Shown here piece by piece: positions 41,696 to 52,548 of a stretch of 64,000 bases of DNA. The position numbers and the translations under genes are program-made. The notes beneath the pieces are model-generated. The model searched no databases. It was not told the DNA's origin and worked only from the letters and a program-made list of their open reading frames with translations. Source of the DNA: Methylotetracoccus oryzae (GTDB lineage: Bacteria; Pseudomonadota; Gammaproteobacteria; Methylococcales; Methylococcaceae); NCBI RefSeq assembly GCF_006175985.1, contig NZ_SRSH01000002.1, forward strand, positions 228,155 to 292,154, read 5' to 3'. Within the stretch, counting starts at the first letter, position 1, and each line of letters opens with the position of its first letter.

Positions 41696-43093
41696 TCAGG
41701 TTTCTGGCGCCGGAACAGGTAACAGTTCGATCAGCATGTCGCGATTGAGGCGGTCGCGCTCGACCTTCAGATAGGCGACGCCGTCATCGCTCAACACGAC
41801 GGCCTCCGTGACGCCGGGCACGCCGAGCAGCCGGCGGCTCAGCAGAGAGGCTTCACCATTCGGCATGTTGCCGACGCGGATGAGGAGACTGCTGACCTGC
41901 TTCGGCGGTTTCATCGTCAAGGCCAGCAACGCCCACAGCAGCGCAATCAGCGCACACGCCAGGAATACATATACAGCGCCGAAGTGTCCGTAGATCAGGC
42001 CGCCGCCGATGCCACCGACGAATGATCCCAGGAACTGCGCGGTGGAGTAGACGCCCATCGCGGTGCCCTTCATTGCCGCCGGGGCGGCCTTGGACACCAT
42101 CGACGGCAGGGTGGCTTCAAGCAGGTTGAAGGCGGTGAAGAACAACGCCAGCACGGCGCCGATTACGAGCGCCTGCTCGTTCGTCAGGAACAAGGCCAAT
42201 TCGGCCGCGCCGAGCAGAGCCACGAAGCTGACGAACACGGGTTTCATCAGCCGCTTCTTTTCCGCCAGGATGATGAACGGCACCATCGCGAACAACGAGA
42301 TGCCGAACACGGGCAGATAGATCTTCCAGTGTTCGCTGGTTTCCAACTGGGCGTGATCACGCAGGATCAGCGGCAGCGCAATGAAGGTCGCGGTCAGGAT
42401 CAGATGCAGCGCGAAGATACCGAAATCGAGGCGCACCAACTCGGGGTCGAACAAAACCCGGCCGAAGTAATCGGACTGCGCCTGCGTGTCGCGGTGAAAG
42501 CGCGACACCGTCGGTGTCGGCACCGCCGTGTACAGCAGCAGCAGGCTCAGGCCGGCGAGTCCCGCAATGATCCAGAACAGACCCGGTACGCCGACCCAGC
42601 CCGAGAGCACGGGTCCCGTCACCATCGATACAGCGAACGACAAACCGATACTGATGCCGATCAGCGCCATGGCCTTGGTGCGGTGCTCTTCCCGGGTCAG
42701 GTCCGCCGCCAGCGCCATCACGACGCCCGCAACCGCGCCGGCGCCCTGCAGGGCGCGGCCGGCAACGATGCCATAGATCGAGTCGCTGAGCGCGGCGACT
42801 ACGCTGCCGGCCGCGAACAACAGCAGGCCGATGGTAATTAGCGGCTTACGTCCGTACCGATCGGACCAGCGGCCAAAGGGAATTTGCAGGATGGCCTGCG
42901 TGAGTCCGTAGGCGCTGATCGCGAGGCCGATCAGAAAGGGACTCGAATCCGGCAGATCGCGCGCATAGATCGAGAAGACCGGAAGAATCATGAAAAGACC
43001 GAGCATGCGACACATGTAGATGCCGGCCAGCGAGATGCTGGCGCGCAATTCGGTCGGCGTCATCGGGGAATCGAGTTCGAGCTGGGCCTTCAC
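41696..43093 (-). CDS. YajR-like MFS transporter
   Basis: A 465-residue major facilitator with 12 membrane helices. The MFS motif A is [13 protein letters not shown] near residue 75, and motif B/C features follow ([26 protein letters not shown]). After the last helix a soluble domain of ~75 residues ([38 protein letters not shown]) matches the C-terminal YAM domain of E. coli YajR. Substrate unknown. A gene of this kind between ssb and uvrA is usual in Pseudomonas and relatives. It is divergent from uvrA by 71 bp. Confidence 0.92.
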   Translation of the reverse strand: MKAQLELDSPMTPTELRASISLAGIYMCRMLGLFMILPVFSIYARDLPDSSPFLIGLAISAYGLTQAILQIPFGRWSDRYGRKPLITIGLLLFAAGSVVAALSDSIYGIVAGRALQGAGAVAGVVMALAADLTREEHRTKAMALIGISIGLSFAVSMVTGPVLSGWVGVPGLFWIIAGLAGLSLLLLYTAVPTPTVSRFHRDTQAQSDYFGRVLFDPELVRLDFGIFALHLILTATFIALPLILRDHAQLETSEHWKIYLPVFGISLFAMVPFIILAEKKRLMKPVFVSFVALLGAAELALFLTNEQALVIGAVLALFFTAFNLLEATLPSMVSKAAPAAMKGTAMGVYSTAQFLGSFVGGIGGGLIYGHFGAVYVFLACALIALLWALLALTMKPPKQVSSLLIRVGNMPNGEASLLSRRLLGVPGVTEAVVLSDDGVAYLKVERDRLNRDMLIELLPVPAPET

Positions 43094-43123
43094 GCGCGGG
43101 AATTTTGCTTCGCAGTCAGTTGT

Positions 43124-43139
43124 CTGCGTATAGTATCAG
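43124..43139 (+). promoter_or_regulatory. LexA (SOS) box between the MFS gene and uvrA
   Basis: CTGCGTATAGTATCAG has the fixed CTG-N10-CAG of the LexA operator and an AT-rich, near-symmetric middle. A -10-like TATAGT (43129-43134) lies in it, with TTGCTT 18 bases upstream as a possible -35. uvrA starts 25 bases downstream. Confidence 0.8.
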
Positions 43140-43164
43140 GTTATCCTCCGAGCTTGAATTTGAC

Positions 43165-46053
43165 ATGGACACGATCCAGATCCGCGGCGCCCGCACTCAC
43201 AATCTGAAGAACATCGATCTGGATCTGCCACGCAACAAGCTGATCGTCATCACCGGTTTATCCGGTTCCGGCAAATCCTCGCTCGCCTTCGACACGATCT
43301 ACGCCGAGGGACAGCGGCGCTACGTGGAATCCCTGTCCGCCTATGCGCGGCAGTTTCTGTCGATTATGGAGAAGCCCGACGTCGACCATATCGAAGGGCT
43401 GTCGCCCGCCATCTCCATCGAGCAGAAATCGACCTCGCACAATCCCCGCTCCACGGTTGGCACGATCACCGAGATCTACGACTACCTCCGCTTGCTGTTT
43501 GCTCGGGTCGGCACGCCCCGGTGTCCAGAGCATGGCATCTCGCTCGAAGCTCAGACCATCAGCCAGATGGTGGATCACCTGCTGTCGCAGCCGGAGGACA
43601 GCCGCTGGATGCTGCTGGCGCCGGTAGTCAGCGGGCGGAAGGGCGAGCATGCGCAGGTCTTGGAAGGCCTGCGAGGTCAGGGTTTCATCCGGGCGCGTAT
43701 CGACGGCGAGGTATTCGAACTGGACGATCCGCCGAAACTGGATCTTAAGCGCAAGCATACGATCGAAGTCATCGTCGATCGTTTCAAGGTCCGCGCCGGG
43801 CTGACGCAACGTCTCGCGGAGTCGTTTGAGACCGCGCTGCGGCTGGCTGACGGCATCGCGCTGGCGGTTTCACTGGACGAACCCGTTACCCAACTCGTCT
43901 ATTCCGATAAATACGCCTGCCCGCACTGTGGCTACTCGCTCAGCGAACTGGAACCGCGGATCTTCTCATTCAACAACCCGAACGGCGCCTGCTCGCACTG
44001 CGATGGGCTCGGTGTGATGCAGTTTTTCGATCCGCAGCGCGTCGTGCACGACGAGCAACTGAGTCTGGCGGGCGGCGCGGTGCGGGGCTGGGACCGGCGC
44101 AATGCCTATTACTACCAGATGCTGCGTTCCCTCGGGGAGCATTATGGCTTCGATCCGGAACAGCCGTTCGGCACTCTTCCCGACGCCGTCAAGGAAGTCG
44201 TGCTGCATGGCAGTGGCGGCGAGGTGATCGCCTTCCATGTGCCGGGAGCGCGCGGCCAGACCCTAACTCATCGGCATCCCTTCGAAGGCATCCTGCCGAA
44301 TATGGAGCGCCGTTACCGCGAAACGGACTCGGTGCTGGTGCGCGAAGAACTGGCCAAGTACCTTTCCAGCCGCCCGTGCCCGGAATGCGAGGGGACCCGA
44401 CTGAACCGGGCCGCGCGCCATGTCTTCATCAATGACACGACGCTGCCCGCCGTGACCGAGTGGCCGATTCGCCGGACGAGCGCGTTCTTCGACGAACTCA
44501 CTCTGACCGGGCGGCGTGGCGATGTCGCGGCGAAGATCGTCAAGGAAATTCGCGCGCGGCTGCAGTTTCTGGTGAACGTGGGGCTGGACTACCTGAGTCT
44601 GAACCGCAGCGCGGAGACCCTGTCCGGTGGCGAAGCCCAGCGGATTCGCCTCGCGAGCCAGGTGGGAGCCGGGCTGGTCGGTGTGATGTATGTGCTGGAC
44701 GAGCCGTCGATCGGTCTGCACCAGCGTGACAATGCGCGGTTGCTTGACACCCTGGTCCGCCTGCGGGACATCGGCAACACCGTGATCGTCGTCGAACATG
44801 ACGAGGATGCGATTCGCCTTGCGGATCATGTCGTCGACATCGGTCCGGGCGCCGGCGCGCACGGGGGACGCATCGTCGCCTCCGGCACCCCGCACGAGAT
44901 CATGGCGAATGCGGACTCGCTGACCGGCCAGTACATGTCTGGCGCTCTGCGTATCGAGTTACCCGAGCGGCGTGCCGCGGCGCAGACCGACCAACGGCTG
45001 CGTATCCGGAATGCCCGCGGCAACAACCTACACGGCATCGACGTGGAGATTCCGGCCGGCTTGCTGGTTTGCGTCACCGGCGTTTCGGGTTCCGGCAAGT
45101 CGACGCTGATCAACGACACGCTCTATCGCTGGGTGGCGCGAGAGCTAAACGGAGCCGCGGTGTCACCGGCGCCTTGCGATGGCATCGACGGCCTCGAGCT
45201 GTTCGACAAGGTCGTGGACATCGATCAGAGCCCGATCGGCCGCACGCCGCGGTCGAATCCCGCGACTTATACCGGTCTGTTCACACCGATCCGGGAACTG
45301 TTTGCCTCGACGCCGGAGTCGCGGGCACGGGGTTATTCGCCGGGCCGTTTCAGCTTCAACGTCAAGGGCGGCCGTTGCGAGTCCTGCGCTGGCGATGGTC
45401 TGATCAAGGTCGAAATGCATTTCCTGCCCGATGTCTACGTCCATTGCGATGTCTGCAAGGGCCAGCGCTATAACCGGGAGACGCTGGACATCCGCTATCG
45501 GGGTAAGACCATCCATGAAGTGCTGACGATGACGGTGGAAGAGGCCAATCACTTCTTCTCGGCGATCCCTACCGTGTCGCGGAAGCTGCAGACGCTCGTC
45601 GACGTCGGCCTGTCCTATGTGACGCTTGGGCAGAACGCCGTCACTCTGTCCGGGGGGGAGGCCCAGCGCGTCAAGCTGGCGCGCGAGCTGTCGAAGCGGG
45701 ATACGGGCAAGACGCTGTATATCCTGGACGAACCGACGACGGGCCTGCATTTTCACGACATTCAACAACTGCTGCGGGTGTTGCACCAGTTGCGCGATCA
45801 CGGGAACACCGTGGTCGTGATCGAGCACAATCTCGATGTCATAAAGACGGCCGACTGGATCATCGATCTCGGGCCCGAGGGGGGCGACGGCGGAGGGCGG
45901 ATCGTCGCGGCGGGTACGCCCGAGGACATCGCCAATCATCCGGCGTCCCACACTGGACGTTTTCTGCGGCCGGTGATCATGCGCGAGCGGAATTCCCCCG
46001 CGGATACAGCAGACGCCCATGACACGGCCATGGCCGGCGCCGATGCCGATTGA
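43165..46053 (+). CDS. uvrA: UvrA, excinuclease ABC subunit A
   Basis: Damage-sensing ATPase of nucleotide excision repair. Two ABC modules are seen: Walker [16 protein letters not shown] near residue 29 and [15 protein letters not shown] near 638; signature [15 protein letters not shown] and [15 protein letters not shown]; Walker [16 protein letters not shown] and [15 protein letters not shown]. Zinc fingers: CPHCGYS...CSHCDGLG and CESCAGDG...CDVCKG. ATG at 43165 gives 962 residues. Damage control by LexA is supported by the operator just upstream. Confidence 0.99.
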   Translation: MDTIQIRGARTHNLKNIDLDLPRNKLIVITGLSGSGKSSLAFDTIYAEGQRRYVESLSAYARQFLSIMEKPDVDHIEGLSPAISIEQKSTSHNPRSTVGTITEIYDYLRLLFARVGTPRCPEHGISLEAQTISQMVDHLLSQPEDSRWMLLAPVVSGRKGEHAQVLEGLRGQGFIRARIDGEVFELDDPPKLDLKRKHTIEVIVDRFKVRAGLTQRLAESFETALRLADGIALAVSLDEPVTQLVYSDKYACPHCGYSLSELEPRIFSFNNPNGACSHCDGLGVMQFFDPQRVVHDEQLSLAGGAVRGWDRRNAYYYQMLRSLGEHYGFDPEQPFGTLPDAVKEVVLHGSGGEVIAFHVPGARGQTLTHRHPFEGILPNMERRYRETDSVLVREELAKYLSSRPCPECEGTRLNRAARHVFINDTTLPAVTEWPIRRTSAFFDELTLTGRRGDVAAKIVKEIRARLQFLVNVGLDYLSLNRSAETLSGGEAQRIRLASQVGAGLVGVMYVLDEPSIGLHQRDNARLLDTLVRLRDIGNTVIVVEHDEDAIRLADHVVDIGPGAGAHGGRIVASGTPHEIMANADSLTGQYMSGALRIELPERRAAAQTDQRLRIRNARGNNLHGIDVEIPAGLLVCVTGVSGSGKSTLINDTLYRWVARELNGAAVSPAPCDGIDGLELFDKVVDIDQSPIGRTPRSNPATYTGLFTPIRELFASTPESRARGYSPGRFSFNVKGGRCESCAGDGLIKVEMHFLPDVYVHCDVCKGQRYNRETLDIRYRGKTIHEVLTMTVEEANHFFSAIPTVSRKLQTLVDVGLSYVTLGQNAVTLSGGEAQRVKLARELSKRDTGKTLYILDEPTTGLHFHDIQQLLRVLHQLRDHGNTVVVIEHNLDVIKTADWIIDLGPEGGDGGGRIVAAGTPEDIANHPASHTGRFLRPVIMRERNSPADTADAHDTAMAGADAD

Positions 46054-47071
46054 TTGGTCGCCGGCGTTCCGTCCGGCGCGCTGGCTGCAGGGAGCGCATC
46101 GCCAGACGATTTGGCCCGCCCTGTTCCGGCGCATCCCGCCTTTTCGGCGGCAGCGCGAACGGCTGGTAACGCCGGATGGCGATTTTCTGCACCTGGACTG
46201 GTTCGGCACCGGGACAGGGCCCCTGATCCTACTGTTGCATGGCCTGTCGGGTTCGTCCGAATCAGGCTATGTGCGAGGCCTGCAAGTCCGGCTCGCGCAG
46301 TGCGGGTTTCGCACGGTCGCGATGAATTTTCGGGGGTGTAGCGGTGTCATGAACGACACCGCCCGCTGCTATCACTCGGGTGAAACCACCGATCTCGACT
46401 TCGTAATCGGCATTCTCCGCTCGCGGGAGCGGGACACGCCCATTGGTGCGGTCGGTTTCTCTCTGGGCGGTAACGTGTTGCTCAAGTGGTTGGGCGAGCA
46501 GGGGGACCAGGCTGCTCTGTTCGGTGCAGTCGCCGTCTCGGTTCCCCTGCGACTGGACCTCTGCGCGACGCGCATGGATCAAGGTGCCTCCCGGTTGTAC
46601 CGCGACCGCCTGCTGCGCGAATTGAAGGACTATTTGTCGGTGAAACGCGCTCACCTGCAACGCATCGGGCGCGCGGATGAGGCCCGGAGCATCGAGGCGC
46701 TCGGCGACTGGCGCGCCATCCGCTCTTTCTGGGAATACGACCAGCAGGTCGTCGCTGGTCTCTACGGCTTCCGAGATGCCGCGGACTACTATGAACGCTC
46801 GAGCGCGCGGCAGTACCTGCGTGGGGTTCGTGTTCCGACCCTGGTCATTCAGGCGCTGGATGACCCCTTCATGACCCCGGCCGTGTTGCCGGAAGCGGAC
46901 GAACTCTCCCACTCCGTACTGATCGAAGTGACGCGGGCGGGCGGGCACGTGGGCTTCGTCGAAGGACCGGGGCCGGCCCAACCCAGGTATTGGCTTGACG
47001 GCCGCATCCCGGACTTTTTCGACGAGCAGCTCGCCTCGCTCAGACATGCGGCGGCGAGACCCGACCGTTAA
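46043..47071 (+). CDS. YheT-family alpha/beta hydrolase
   Basis: A 342-residue hydrolase of the YheT/ABHD1-3 type. Marks: the N-terminal [20 protein letters not shown], oxyanion motif [29 protein letters not shown], nucleophile elbow [16 protein letters not shown] with Ser near residue 144, the late Asp in LDDPFMTP, and His in [10 protein letters not shown]. Function in bacteria is not settled. An earlier ATG at 46019 lies within the end of uvrA; 46043 also overlaps it by 11 bases. Confidence 0.9.
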   Translation: MPIDWSPAFRPARWLQGAHRQTIWPALFRRIPPFRRQRERLVTPDGDFLHLDWFGTGTGPLILLLHGLSGSSESGYVRGLQVRLAQCGFRTVAMNFRGCSGVMNDTARCYHSGETTDLDFVIGILRSRERDTPIGAVGFSLGGNVLLKWLGEQGDQAALFGAVAVSVPLRLDLCATRMDQGASRLYRDRLLRELKDYLSVKRAHLQRIGRADEARSIEALGDWRAIRSFWEYDQQVVAGLYGFRDAADYYERSSARQYLRGVRVPTLVIQALDDPFMTPAVLPEADELSHSVLIEVTRAGGHVGFVEGPGPAQPRYWLDGRIPDFFDEQLASLRHAAARPDR

Positions 47072-47121
47072 ACTATGCGCCTTGCGCTCCCCCCTGGAGG
47101 CGCTCCCATTCTCGTAAGACC

Positions 47122-47826
47122 ATGAGCCGATACGACCCCGAACACGATTTGACGTTGAGTGAAGTTGGCAGGCGACTGTGGAACCCCATCGTCCGTCTTG
47201 TGGTGTCCACCTGCCAGCGGTTTTACTTTCGCGCGGTCGAGTCAGTGGGCCAGCACAAGCGCGACATCCTCATCGCGCGCGTCGAAAACGCACGTGACAG
47301 TCTGGAAGAGGCGAAAGACCAGTTCCAGAGCGCGCTCGACAAATTCTCTGCCTTGACCCATTTCGACGGCGGCGAGTTGGACGACGTTTATCGCCAGTTG
47401 AAAATCGAGTTCGATTACAGCGCCGCCAAGGCCCTGGCCGTGAAGGATCGCATCGATGCGGTGCAGGACGTAGCGGAAGCGCTGTTTCAGGAGTGGGAGA
47501 GCGAGCTGGATCAGTACAGCAATCGCAGCTTGCGCGCTGCCAGCCGGCAGAAGCTCAAGCAAACCCAACAGCATTACGGTCAGCTGATCACCGCAATGCG
47601 CCGCGCCGAAAGCAAGATCGGACCCGTGCTGGGCGTGTTCCAGGATCAGGTCCTCTACCTGAAACACAATCTGAACGCTCAGGCCATCGTGTATCTGGAG
47701 GATGAACTAGTCGGCATGACCAACAATGTTGCCGGCTTGATCGGCGCGATGGAGCGGTCGATCGGCCGCGCGAATGACTTCGTCCGCACGCTCAATGGGC
47801 CGCGCGCGCTGTCGGTCGACGGGTGA
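47122..47826 (+). CDS. DUF2959 family coiled-coil protein
   Basis: A 234-residue, mostly helical protein with long coiled coils: KRDILIARVENARDSLEEAK, FQSALDKFSALTHFDGGELD, RIDAVQDVAEALFQEWESEL, YSNRSLRAASRQKLKQTQQH, and QVLYLKHNLNAQAIVYLEDE. This pattern is that of DUF2959, function unknown. No signal peptide is evident, although a short hydrophobic stretch (IVRLVVSTCQRFYF) lies near residue 25. It ends at a hairpin convergent with the P460 gene. Confidence 0.82.
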   Translation: MSRYDPEHDLTLSEVGRRLWNPIVRLVVSTCQRFYFRAVESVGQHKRDILIARVENARDSLEEAKDQFQSALDKFSALTHFDGGELDDVYRQLKIEFDYSAAKALAVKDRIDAVQDVAEALFQEWESELDQYSNRSLRAASRQKLKQTQQHYGQLITAMRRAESKIGPVLGVFQDQVLYLKHNLNAQAIVYLEDELVGMTNNVAGLIGAMERSIGRANDFVRTLNGPRALSVDG

Positions 47827-47835
47827 TCACCGTCA

Positions 47836-47865
47836 GCGTCGGACCAGGCGGAGGGGCGCCGACGC
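47836..47865. terminator. Hairpin between convergent genes
   Basis: GCGTCGG and CCGACGC form a 7-bp stem with a 16-base loop in the 46-bp gap between the DUF2959 and P460 stops. No T-run follows on either strand. Confidence 0.4.
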
Positions 47866-47872
47866 AGGGTGC

Positions 47873-48376
47873 TCAGGGCAGGTGGACGGGGGTCGTAAAG
47901 ACCCAGTCGCTGTCCTTCGCGCCGGCATGGCAGCCAAAACACTCCTGCGCGAAATTCGCATCCGTACCATAGGGCCGCTGTTCCGTTCCCAGCCAGCGCC
48001 CGAACCCCCAACCGCCGGTGGCGGCGTACCGAGCCGAGTTCTTCACCATGAACTCGGTGTGAACCAGTGCGTCGGGCACGATCGCGGTGGCGAATTTCGG
48101 GTGGCTGCGTTCCTTCCACACGATCTTGGCAAGGACGGTGCCTTCCGGCCACGGTTTGGTGTGGCCCTCGCGAGCTGCAGCGATGGCGACATCGTTTCCC
48201 AGGATAGCGCGCAGAGTCCCGTTCTCGGTGCGATGCGATACGCCGATCAAGCGCCAGTCCGGGTAGCCATCCGGGCGCTGGAGCCCATTCGGCGCAGGCG
48301 TTAGCTCAGCGGCGGCGGTCAGACTCCTCAGGGTGGCCAACACGGCGGCCGCAATCAGTTGGGCGTAGCATCTCAT
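47873..48376 (-). CDS. Cytochrome P460 family protein
   Basis: A 167-residue secreted haem protein: signal peptide ending near LTAAAE, WRLIGVSHRTENGTLRAILG in the middle, KIVWKERSHPKF with the Lys that may cross-link the haem, and the haem motif CFGCHAGAKDSDWVFT at the end. Cytochrome P460 proteins oxidise hydroxylamine or bind NO in ammonia oxidisers and methanotrophs, but distant members of unknown role occur widely. The ATG at 48376 is chosen over the one at 48409 for a normal signal peptide. Confidence 0.85.
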   Translation of the reverse strand: MRCYAQLIAAAVLATLRSLTAAAELTPAPNGLQRPDGYPDWRLIGVSHRTENGTLRAILGNDVAIAAAREGHTKPWPEGTVLAKIVWKERSHPKFATAIVPDALVHTEFMVKNSARYAATGGWGFGRWLGTEQRPYGTDANFAQECFGCHAGAKDSDWVFTTPVHLP

Positions 48377-48505
48377 CGCGTGGATCCTTCGTAAGTTATG
48401 GGCTGGCAAGCGGCGAAACGCTAGCAGAAAGGCGGCGCAGCAGCAAAACGCGCGAGTGTCTCCGACATACCCGGAGTGGAAAGGTCTATCCGAGGCGCCA
48501 GGTCG

Positions 48506-49195
48506 TCACTCCTGATCGGGCGAAGCGGCGGCGCCGAGTGCCAGCGCGTGGGCGAGGGTCTCGATCATGCGTTCGGCTGCGTCTCGGACGTTAGCCCCAC
48601 AACTGATCAAGCCATCGCGATGTCCCGCCATGGCGACGACGGGAAAGCTCTCGCGTTTCGCGGCGGCCGCAATCGCATAGGCCATTTCGGGTGTGCCGTA
48701 GGCGACTTCCGGGGGCACGGTCGTCAGTTTCAAGTCGGACCGGAGTTGCCATATTTCCGGCGAATGGACGTGAATCACGCAGTTCACCCGCGGGTCGGCG
48801 CTATAGACGGCAGCGTGGGTCAGGGCTTCGGATGACGGGGGCAGGGGGCCCGTCGCGGAAATCCTGTTCCGGCTCAGGTCGTAACTGGCCACGCAGCTGT
48901 AATGCCGGGATTCCAGGACTGGCAGCCCACCGGTCTGGGTGCCGCTGATCAGGAAGGCCGAAGCGGATTCGGCACCCGTGGCGGGCGAGAGACGCTGGCT
49001 GACGTTGCCATAGGCCAGTCCACCGTAGCGGTGTCGATCCCGTCCGGTAAGACCTAGCCGGTACAGCACGGTGCGCCAGGCGTTGAGCGTTACGATCAGG
49101 CCGGGCTCTACCGGCGGCGCCATGAGGAAATCCAGGACGAATTTCGTGACGCCTTCGGTTTCTGCAGAGTCCGCGCCTGGTGTGCAGCCGCTCAT
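48506..49195 (-). CDS. Class II aldolase/adducin family protein
   Basis: A 229-residue protein of the class II aldolase/adducin fold: NAWRTVLYRLGLTG, YGGLAYGNVSQRL, FLISGTQTGGLPVLESRHY, and the zinc ligands in CVIHVHSPEIW plus the later His in AMAGHRDGLISCG. Substrate cannot be told; relatives act on fuculose- or ribulose-phosphate, or methylthioribulose phosphate. The ATG at 49195 overlaps the stop of the protease gene by four bases. Confidence 0.82.
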   Translation of the reverse strand: MSGCTPGADSAETEGVTKFVLDFLMAPPVEPGLIVTLNAWRTVLYRLGLTGRDRHRYGGLAYGNVSQRLSPATGAESASAFLISGTQTGGLPVLESRHYSCVASYDLSRNRISATGPLPPSSEALTHAAVYSADPRVNCVIHVHSPEIWQLRSDLKLTTVPPEVAYGTPEMAYAIAAAAKRESFPVVAMAGHRDGLISCGANVRDAAERMIETLAHALALGAAASPDQE

Positions 49196-50097
49196 GAACG
49201 CATGGCTCGGGCCGGTCGTCGTCGCCATGCGACATAGGCCGTCAATGCGAGCACCAGGATGATCCAGCCCGCGGCCCCGTAGCCGATGACCTGATCATAG
49301 GGACTGACAAGAAACGACAGCGGTTTGTGGGGGTCGGGGTTCGTATAGCGCCGCGCCAGCTTGATCACCAGCACCCAGCCGGCGTGGATGCCGATGCAGA
49401 GTATCAGGCCATCGCGGCGAATCCACCGCACGACGGCCAAAAAAAGACCCGCGCAAAACAGGGCCAGCAGTGCATCGAGGCGCGTCTCGGTCATCAGATA
49501 ATCAATGCCGTCGGACAGGATTGAGAAGCCGGAGTACCACTTGACCTCGTCGCCAGCGGGGCGCAGGTCGTTCTTGACGAAATGCAGGATTGCGTAATAC
49601 GCGGCCGTTACTCCCGCCGCGCCGAGCCAGCCGCCGAGTCGAACCATTGCGGCCAACATCACTCCGCGGAAAATGAGTTCCTCCATCGTCGCCACGAGCA
49701 ACCCGCTCGCGAGTGCCGCAGGCACAGCTGAAGTAAAGTCCGCGATGGTAGGTCTGATCGCCGGGTTCGGTTTGAATATCTGGAGTTGGATCATGACCGC
49801 TACGTGGACCGATAAAATCGCGATGCCGATTCCGAGACCCCACAGCAACTGCTTCCAGCCTAGCCTGGAGTTGCCGGGAAGTCCGATGTCGGCCCGCTGC
49901 AGACCCAGCGCCCGACCCAAAGGGATCAGGCTCAGTAGCAACACGATTTGGGCGCCCCGCGACACGACCAGGCTGAAGTTCAGTGATCCCAGCGTCACGA
50001 GATGGACGCCATACGCCAGCAATGCGGCTAGGGTGACCACGATCGAAAGGTAGAGCACTGGGGCAAGCAGCAGCGCTGCGAAGCGGGCGATTGGCAT
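49192..50097 (-). CDS. CPBP (CAAX-type) intramembrane protease
   Basis: A 301-residue membrane protein with about eight helices. The protease motifs are EELIFRGVMLAAM (EExxxR) near residue 141, AYYAILHFVKND with the His, and LCIGIHAGWVLV with a second His. Such enzymes cut within membranes or have non-proteolytic roles in bacteria. The ATG at 50097 gives a normal N-terminus; the open frame to 50160 adds 21 polar residues. Coupled to the aldolase gene. Confidence 0.87.
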   Translation of the reverse strand: MPIARFAALLLAPVLYLSIVVTLAALLAYGVHLVTLGSLNFSLVVSRGAQIVLLLSLIPLGRALGLQRADIGLPGNSRLGWKQLLWGLGIGIAILSVHVAVMIQLQIFKPNPAIRPTIADFTSAVPAALASGLLVATMEELIFRGVMLAAMVRLGGWLGAAGVTAAYYAILHFVKNDLRPAGDEVKWYSGFSILSDGIDYLMTETRLDALLALFCAGLFLAVVRWIRRDGLILCIGIHAGWVLVIKLARRYTNPDPHKPLSFLVSPYDQVIGYGAAGWIILVLALTAYVAWRRRPARAMRS

Positions 50098-50206
50098 GCG
50101 TGAGGGCGGCAGTTCCGGGTGTTTGGAGAGGGGCGAAGAAGCGCGGGGAAGGCCGGGCACAGCACAGTGAGAAAGCCCGGGCTCGGCAAGTCCCGAGACA
50201 AACGAG

Positions 50207-50212
50207 TATAAT
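50207..50212 (+). promoter_or_regulatory. -10 element of the tRNA-Leu gene
   Basis: A perfect TATAAT, 17 bases before the mature 5' end of tRNA-Leu. No convincing -35 is seen. Confidence 0.6.
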
Positions 50213-50229
50213 TCAGGACCATAGACCTT

Positions 50230-50314
50230 GCGAATGTGGCGAAACTGGTAGACGCGCTGGATTTAGGTTCCAGTGGGGCAACCCTTGAGAGTTCGAGTCT
50301 CTCCATTCGCACCA
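50230..50314 (+). tRNA. tRNA-Leu (anticodon TAG)
   Basis: Acceptor stem GCGAATG/CATTCGC, D-arm with GGTAGACGC, anticodon stem CTGGA/TCCAG around loop TTTAGGT (anticodon TAG), a long variable arm typical of class II tRNAs, T-loop GTTCGAGTC, and encoded CCA. It lies 151 bp before tig. Confidence 0.96.
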
Positions 50315-50465
50315 GCATTTCCCCTGTGCGCGTTCTGTGGTCGTCTCTCCTGTCGGGACGCTGCGGCAGCCGCTCTCGCTGGACCCGCCGTCAGTCTACC
50401 GGGTCAGTTCTGGCGACATCCCCTACAACATTTTCGTGAATTGTTTTTGAGCCGAGGATAAGTCG

Positions 50466-51776
50466 ATGCAAATTTCCGTCGAAAGGATTGATGAGTTGAA
50501 TCGGAAGCTGACCGTTCAAGTGCCGGAGGCGACCATCCGCGAACGGGTGAATTCCCGACTTCAGTCGCTGGCCAGGGAAGCCAAGTTCGACGGGTTTCGC
50601 CCCGGAAAAGTCCCTGCGACCCTGATCAAGAAGCGCTTCGGCGCCAAGGTGCGCGAGGAGGTTCTCGGTGATCTGATCGAGTCCACCTTTGCGCAGGCAG
50701 TGCGCGACGAAAAACTGCGCCCGGCCGGCATGCCCCGGATCAGCACCAAGGCGGCGGACGAAGGTAGCGGGCTCGAGTACGAGGCCGCGTTCGAGGTCTT
50801 CCCCGAATTCGTCTTGATGCCGGTGGAGACGCTCGACGTGAAGCGCTACAAATCATCCATTTCCGAGCAGGATGTCGACAGCATGATTGAGCGCCTGAGG
50901 GATCAGCGCCGGAGTTGGCGTGCGGTGGAGCGGCCCGCTGCCACCGGCGACCGGGTCACGGTGGATTTCTCCGGGAATGTCGACGGCGAGAACCTGTCTG
51001 AGGAGAGAATTCGGAATTTTCCGGTCGTCCTCGGCGGCAACCAGACGATTCCCGGTTTCGAAGGTCAATTGGAGGGTGCGGTTGCCGGTGCTTCGCTCGC
51101 CTTCGATCTGGAGTTCCCGGCCGATTACCACAACGGCAAATGGGCGGGAAAGTCGGGCCATTTCGATGTCGAGGTGGCCAGTGTTGAGGAAAGTGTTCTG
51201 CCGGATCTGGACGCCGAGTTTGCCAAGTCGCTGGGCATCGAGGATGGCGATCTGGAAGCCTTGCGGCGGGACGTTCGGGAGAACATGGAGCGGGAGATGC
51301 AGCGCGGGCTGAAATCCCGGACCAAGACGGCGTTGATGGATATGCTCTACCAGCGGAATCCGATCGTGCTGCCCAGCACCTTGGTGGAATCGGAAATCAA
51401 GGACCTGATATCGCCGCAAGTCGAGCGCGCAGGGAAGACCGGACAGTCGGTGGATGAGGCGGCACTGCGCGAGAAGTATGAACCGCTGGCTCGGCGCCGC
51501 GTGGCTCTGGCCCTGATCCTGAATCAGTTGATCGAAGTGAATCAGCTCAAGGCCAATCCCAAGAAAGTGCGTGAAACGGTCGAGGAGATGGCGGCGAGCT
51601 ACGAGCAACCGGATCAGGTGATTCACTGGTATTATTCAAATGCCGACCACTTGCGTGAGATCGAAAATCTCGTGCTGGAAGATGAAGTCGTTTCGTGGGT
51701 TCTGGAACGGGCCCGCGTCACCGATGAGACCATCGGCTTCCAGGAGTTGATGCAGCCCGCCGTGTCCGGCCAGTGA
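50466..51776 (+). CDS. tig: Trigger factor
   Basis: Ribosome-bound chaperone of 436 residues. The ribosome-binding signature FDGFRPGKVPATLIKKRFG lies at residues 39-57; the peptidyl-prolyl isomerase domain follows (RVTVDFSGNVDGE, GGNQTIPGFEGQLEG), then the helical C-terminal arms (RRDVRENMEREMQRGLKSRT, LPSTLVESEIKDLI). AGGATAAG precedes the ATG. It heads the tig-clpP-clpX-lon-hupB-ppiD block. Confidence 0.98.
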   Translation: MQISVERIDELNRKLTVQVPEATIRERVNSRLQSLAREAKFDGFRPGKVPATLIKKRFGAKVREEVLGDLIESTFAQAVRDEKLRPAGMPRISTKAADEGSGLEYEAAFEVFPEFVLMPVETLDVKRYKSSISEQDVDSMIERLRDQRRSWRAVERPAATGDRVTVDFSGNVDGENLSEERIRNFPVVLGGNQTIPGFEGQLEGAVAGASLAFDLEFPADYHNGKWAGKSGHFDVEVASVEESVLPDLDAEFAKSLGIEDGDLEALRRDVRENMEREMQRGLKSRTKTALMDMLYQRNPIVLPSTLVESEIKDLISPQVERAGKTGQSVDEAALREKYEPLARRRVALALILNQLIEVNQLKANPKKVRETVEEMAASYEQPDQVIHWYYSNADHLREIENLVLEDEVVSWVLERARVTDETIGFQELMQPAVSGQ

Positions 51777-51812
51777 ACCACTTTATCGACTTTGTAGCAG
51801 GTGAATGAAGGC

Positions 51813-52433
51813 ATGATGCGCGACTTTCCGAACGAACACGCAACGCGGGCAAGCGGGCTGGTCCCGATCGTGATCGAACAGTCCGCCCGGGGCGAGCGGG
51901 CCTTCGACATCTACTCGCGACTCCTCAAGGAAAGGGTGATATTCTTGGTTGGGCCCGTCGAAGATTACAGTGCCAACCTGATCATTGCCCAGTTGTTGTT
52001 CCTGGAGTCCGAAAACCCGGACAAGGATGTACACCTTTATATCAACTCACCGGGCGGACTGGTGACTGCCGGGTTGGCAATCTACGACACGATGCAGTTC
52101 ATCAAGCCAGATGTGAGCACGTTATGCGTTGGTCAGGCCGCGAGCATGGGTGCGCTGTTGCTGGCCGGTGGGGCTGCAGGCAAGCGCTACGCGCTGCCGC
52201 ATTCGCGCGTAATGATCCATCAGCCGCTGGGTGGATTTCAGGGTCAGGCCAGTGATATCGACATTCATGCGCGCGAGATCCTCGCGACGCGGGATCGCTT
52301 GAATCGTATTCTTGCAAACCATACCGGTCAGCCGATGGAGAAAATCCAGGTCGATACGGATCGCGACAACTTCATGAGTGGTGACGAGGCAGTGGAGTAC
52401 GGTCTCATTGACCGCGTGCTGTCCAACCGTTGA
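51813..52433 (+). CDS. clpP: ClpP protease subunit
   Basis: Serine peptidase ring of the ClpXP complex. Catalytic residues: Ser in [13 protein letters not shown], His in [11 protein letters not shown], and Asp in the later DRDNFMSG region. Other marks are [20 protein letters not shown] and [13 protein letters not shown]. An AGGTGA stands nine bases before the ATG at 51813; a GTG at 51801 is also possible. About 206 residues. clpX follows after 115 bp. Confidence 0.98.
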   Translation: MMRDFPNEHATRASGLVPIVIEQSARGERAFDIYSRLLKERVIFLVGPVEDYSANLIIAQLLFLESENPDKDVHLYINSPGGLVTAGLAIYDTMQFIKPDVSTLCVGQAASMGALLLAGGAAGKRYALPHSRVMIHQPLGGFQGQASDIDIHAREILATRDRLNRILANHTGQPMEKIQVDTDRDNFMSGDEAVEYGLIDRVLSNR

Positions 52434-52548
52434 CGGAGTGCGGTGCGGCCGATGATGTTGTCGGGCCTATCGTTCGACAGGGGTGTGCGTGAGCGCCCTT
52501 CTGCTCTTAATCAACCACCTTCGCGGTCCGAGAAACGAGGAGTGATCG

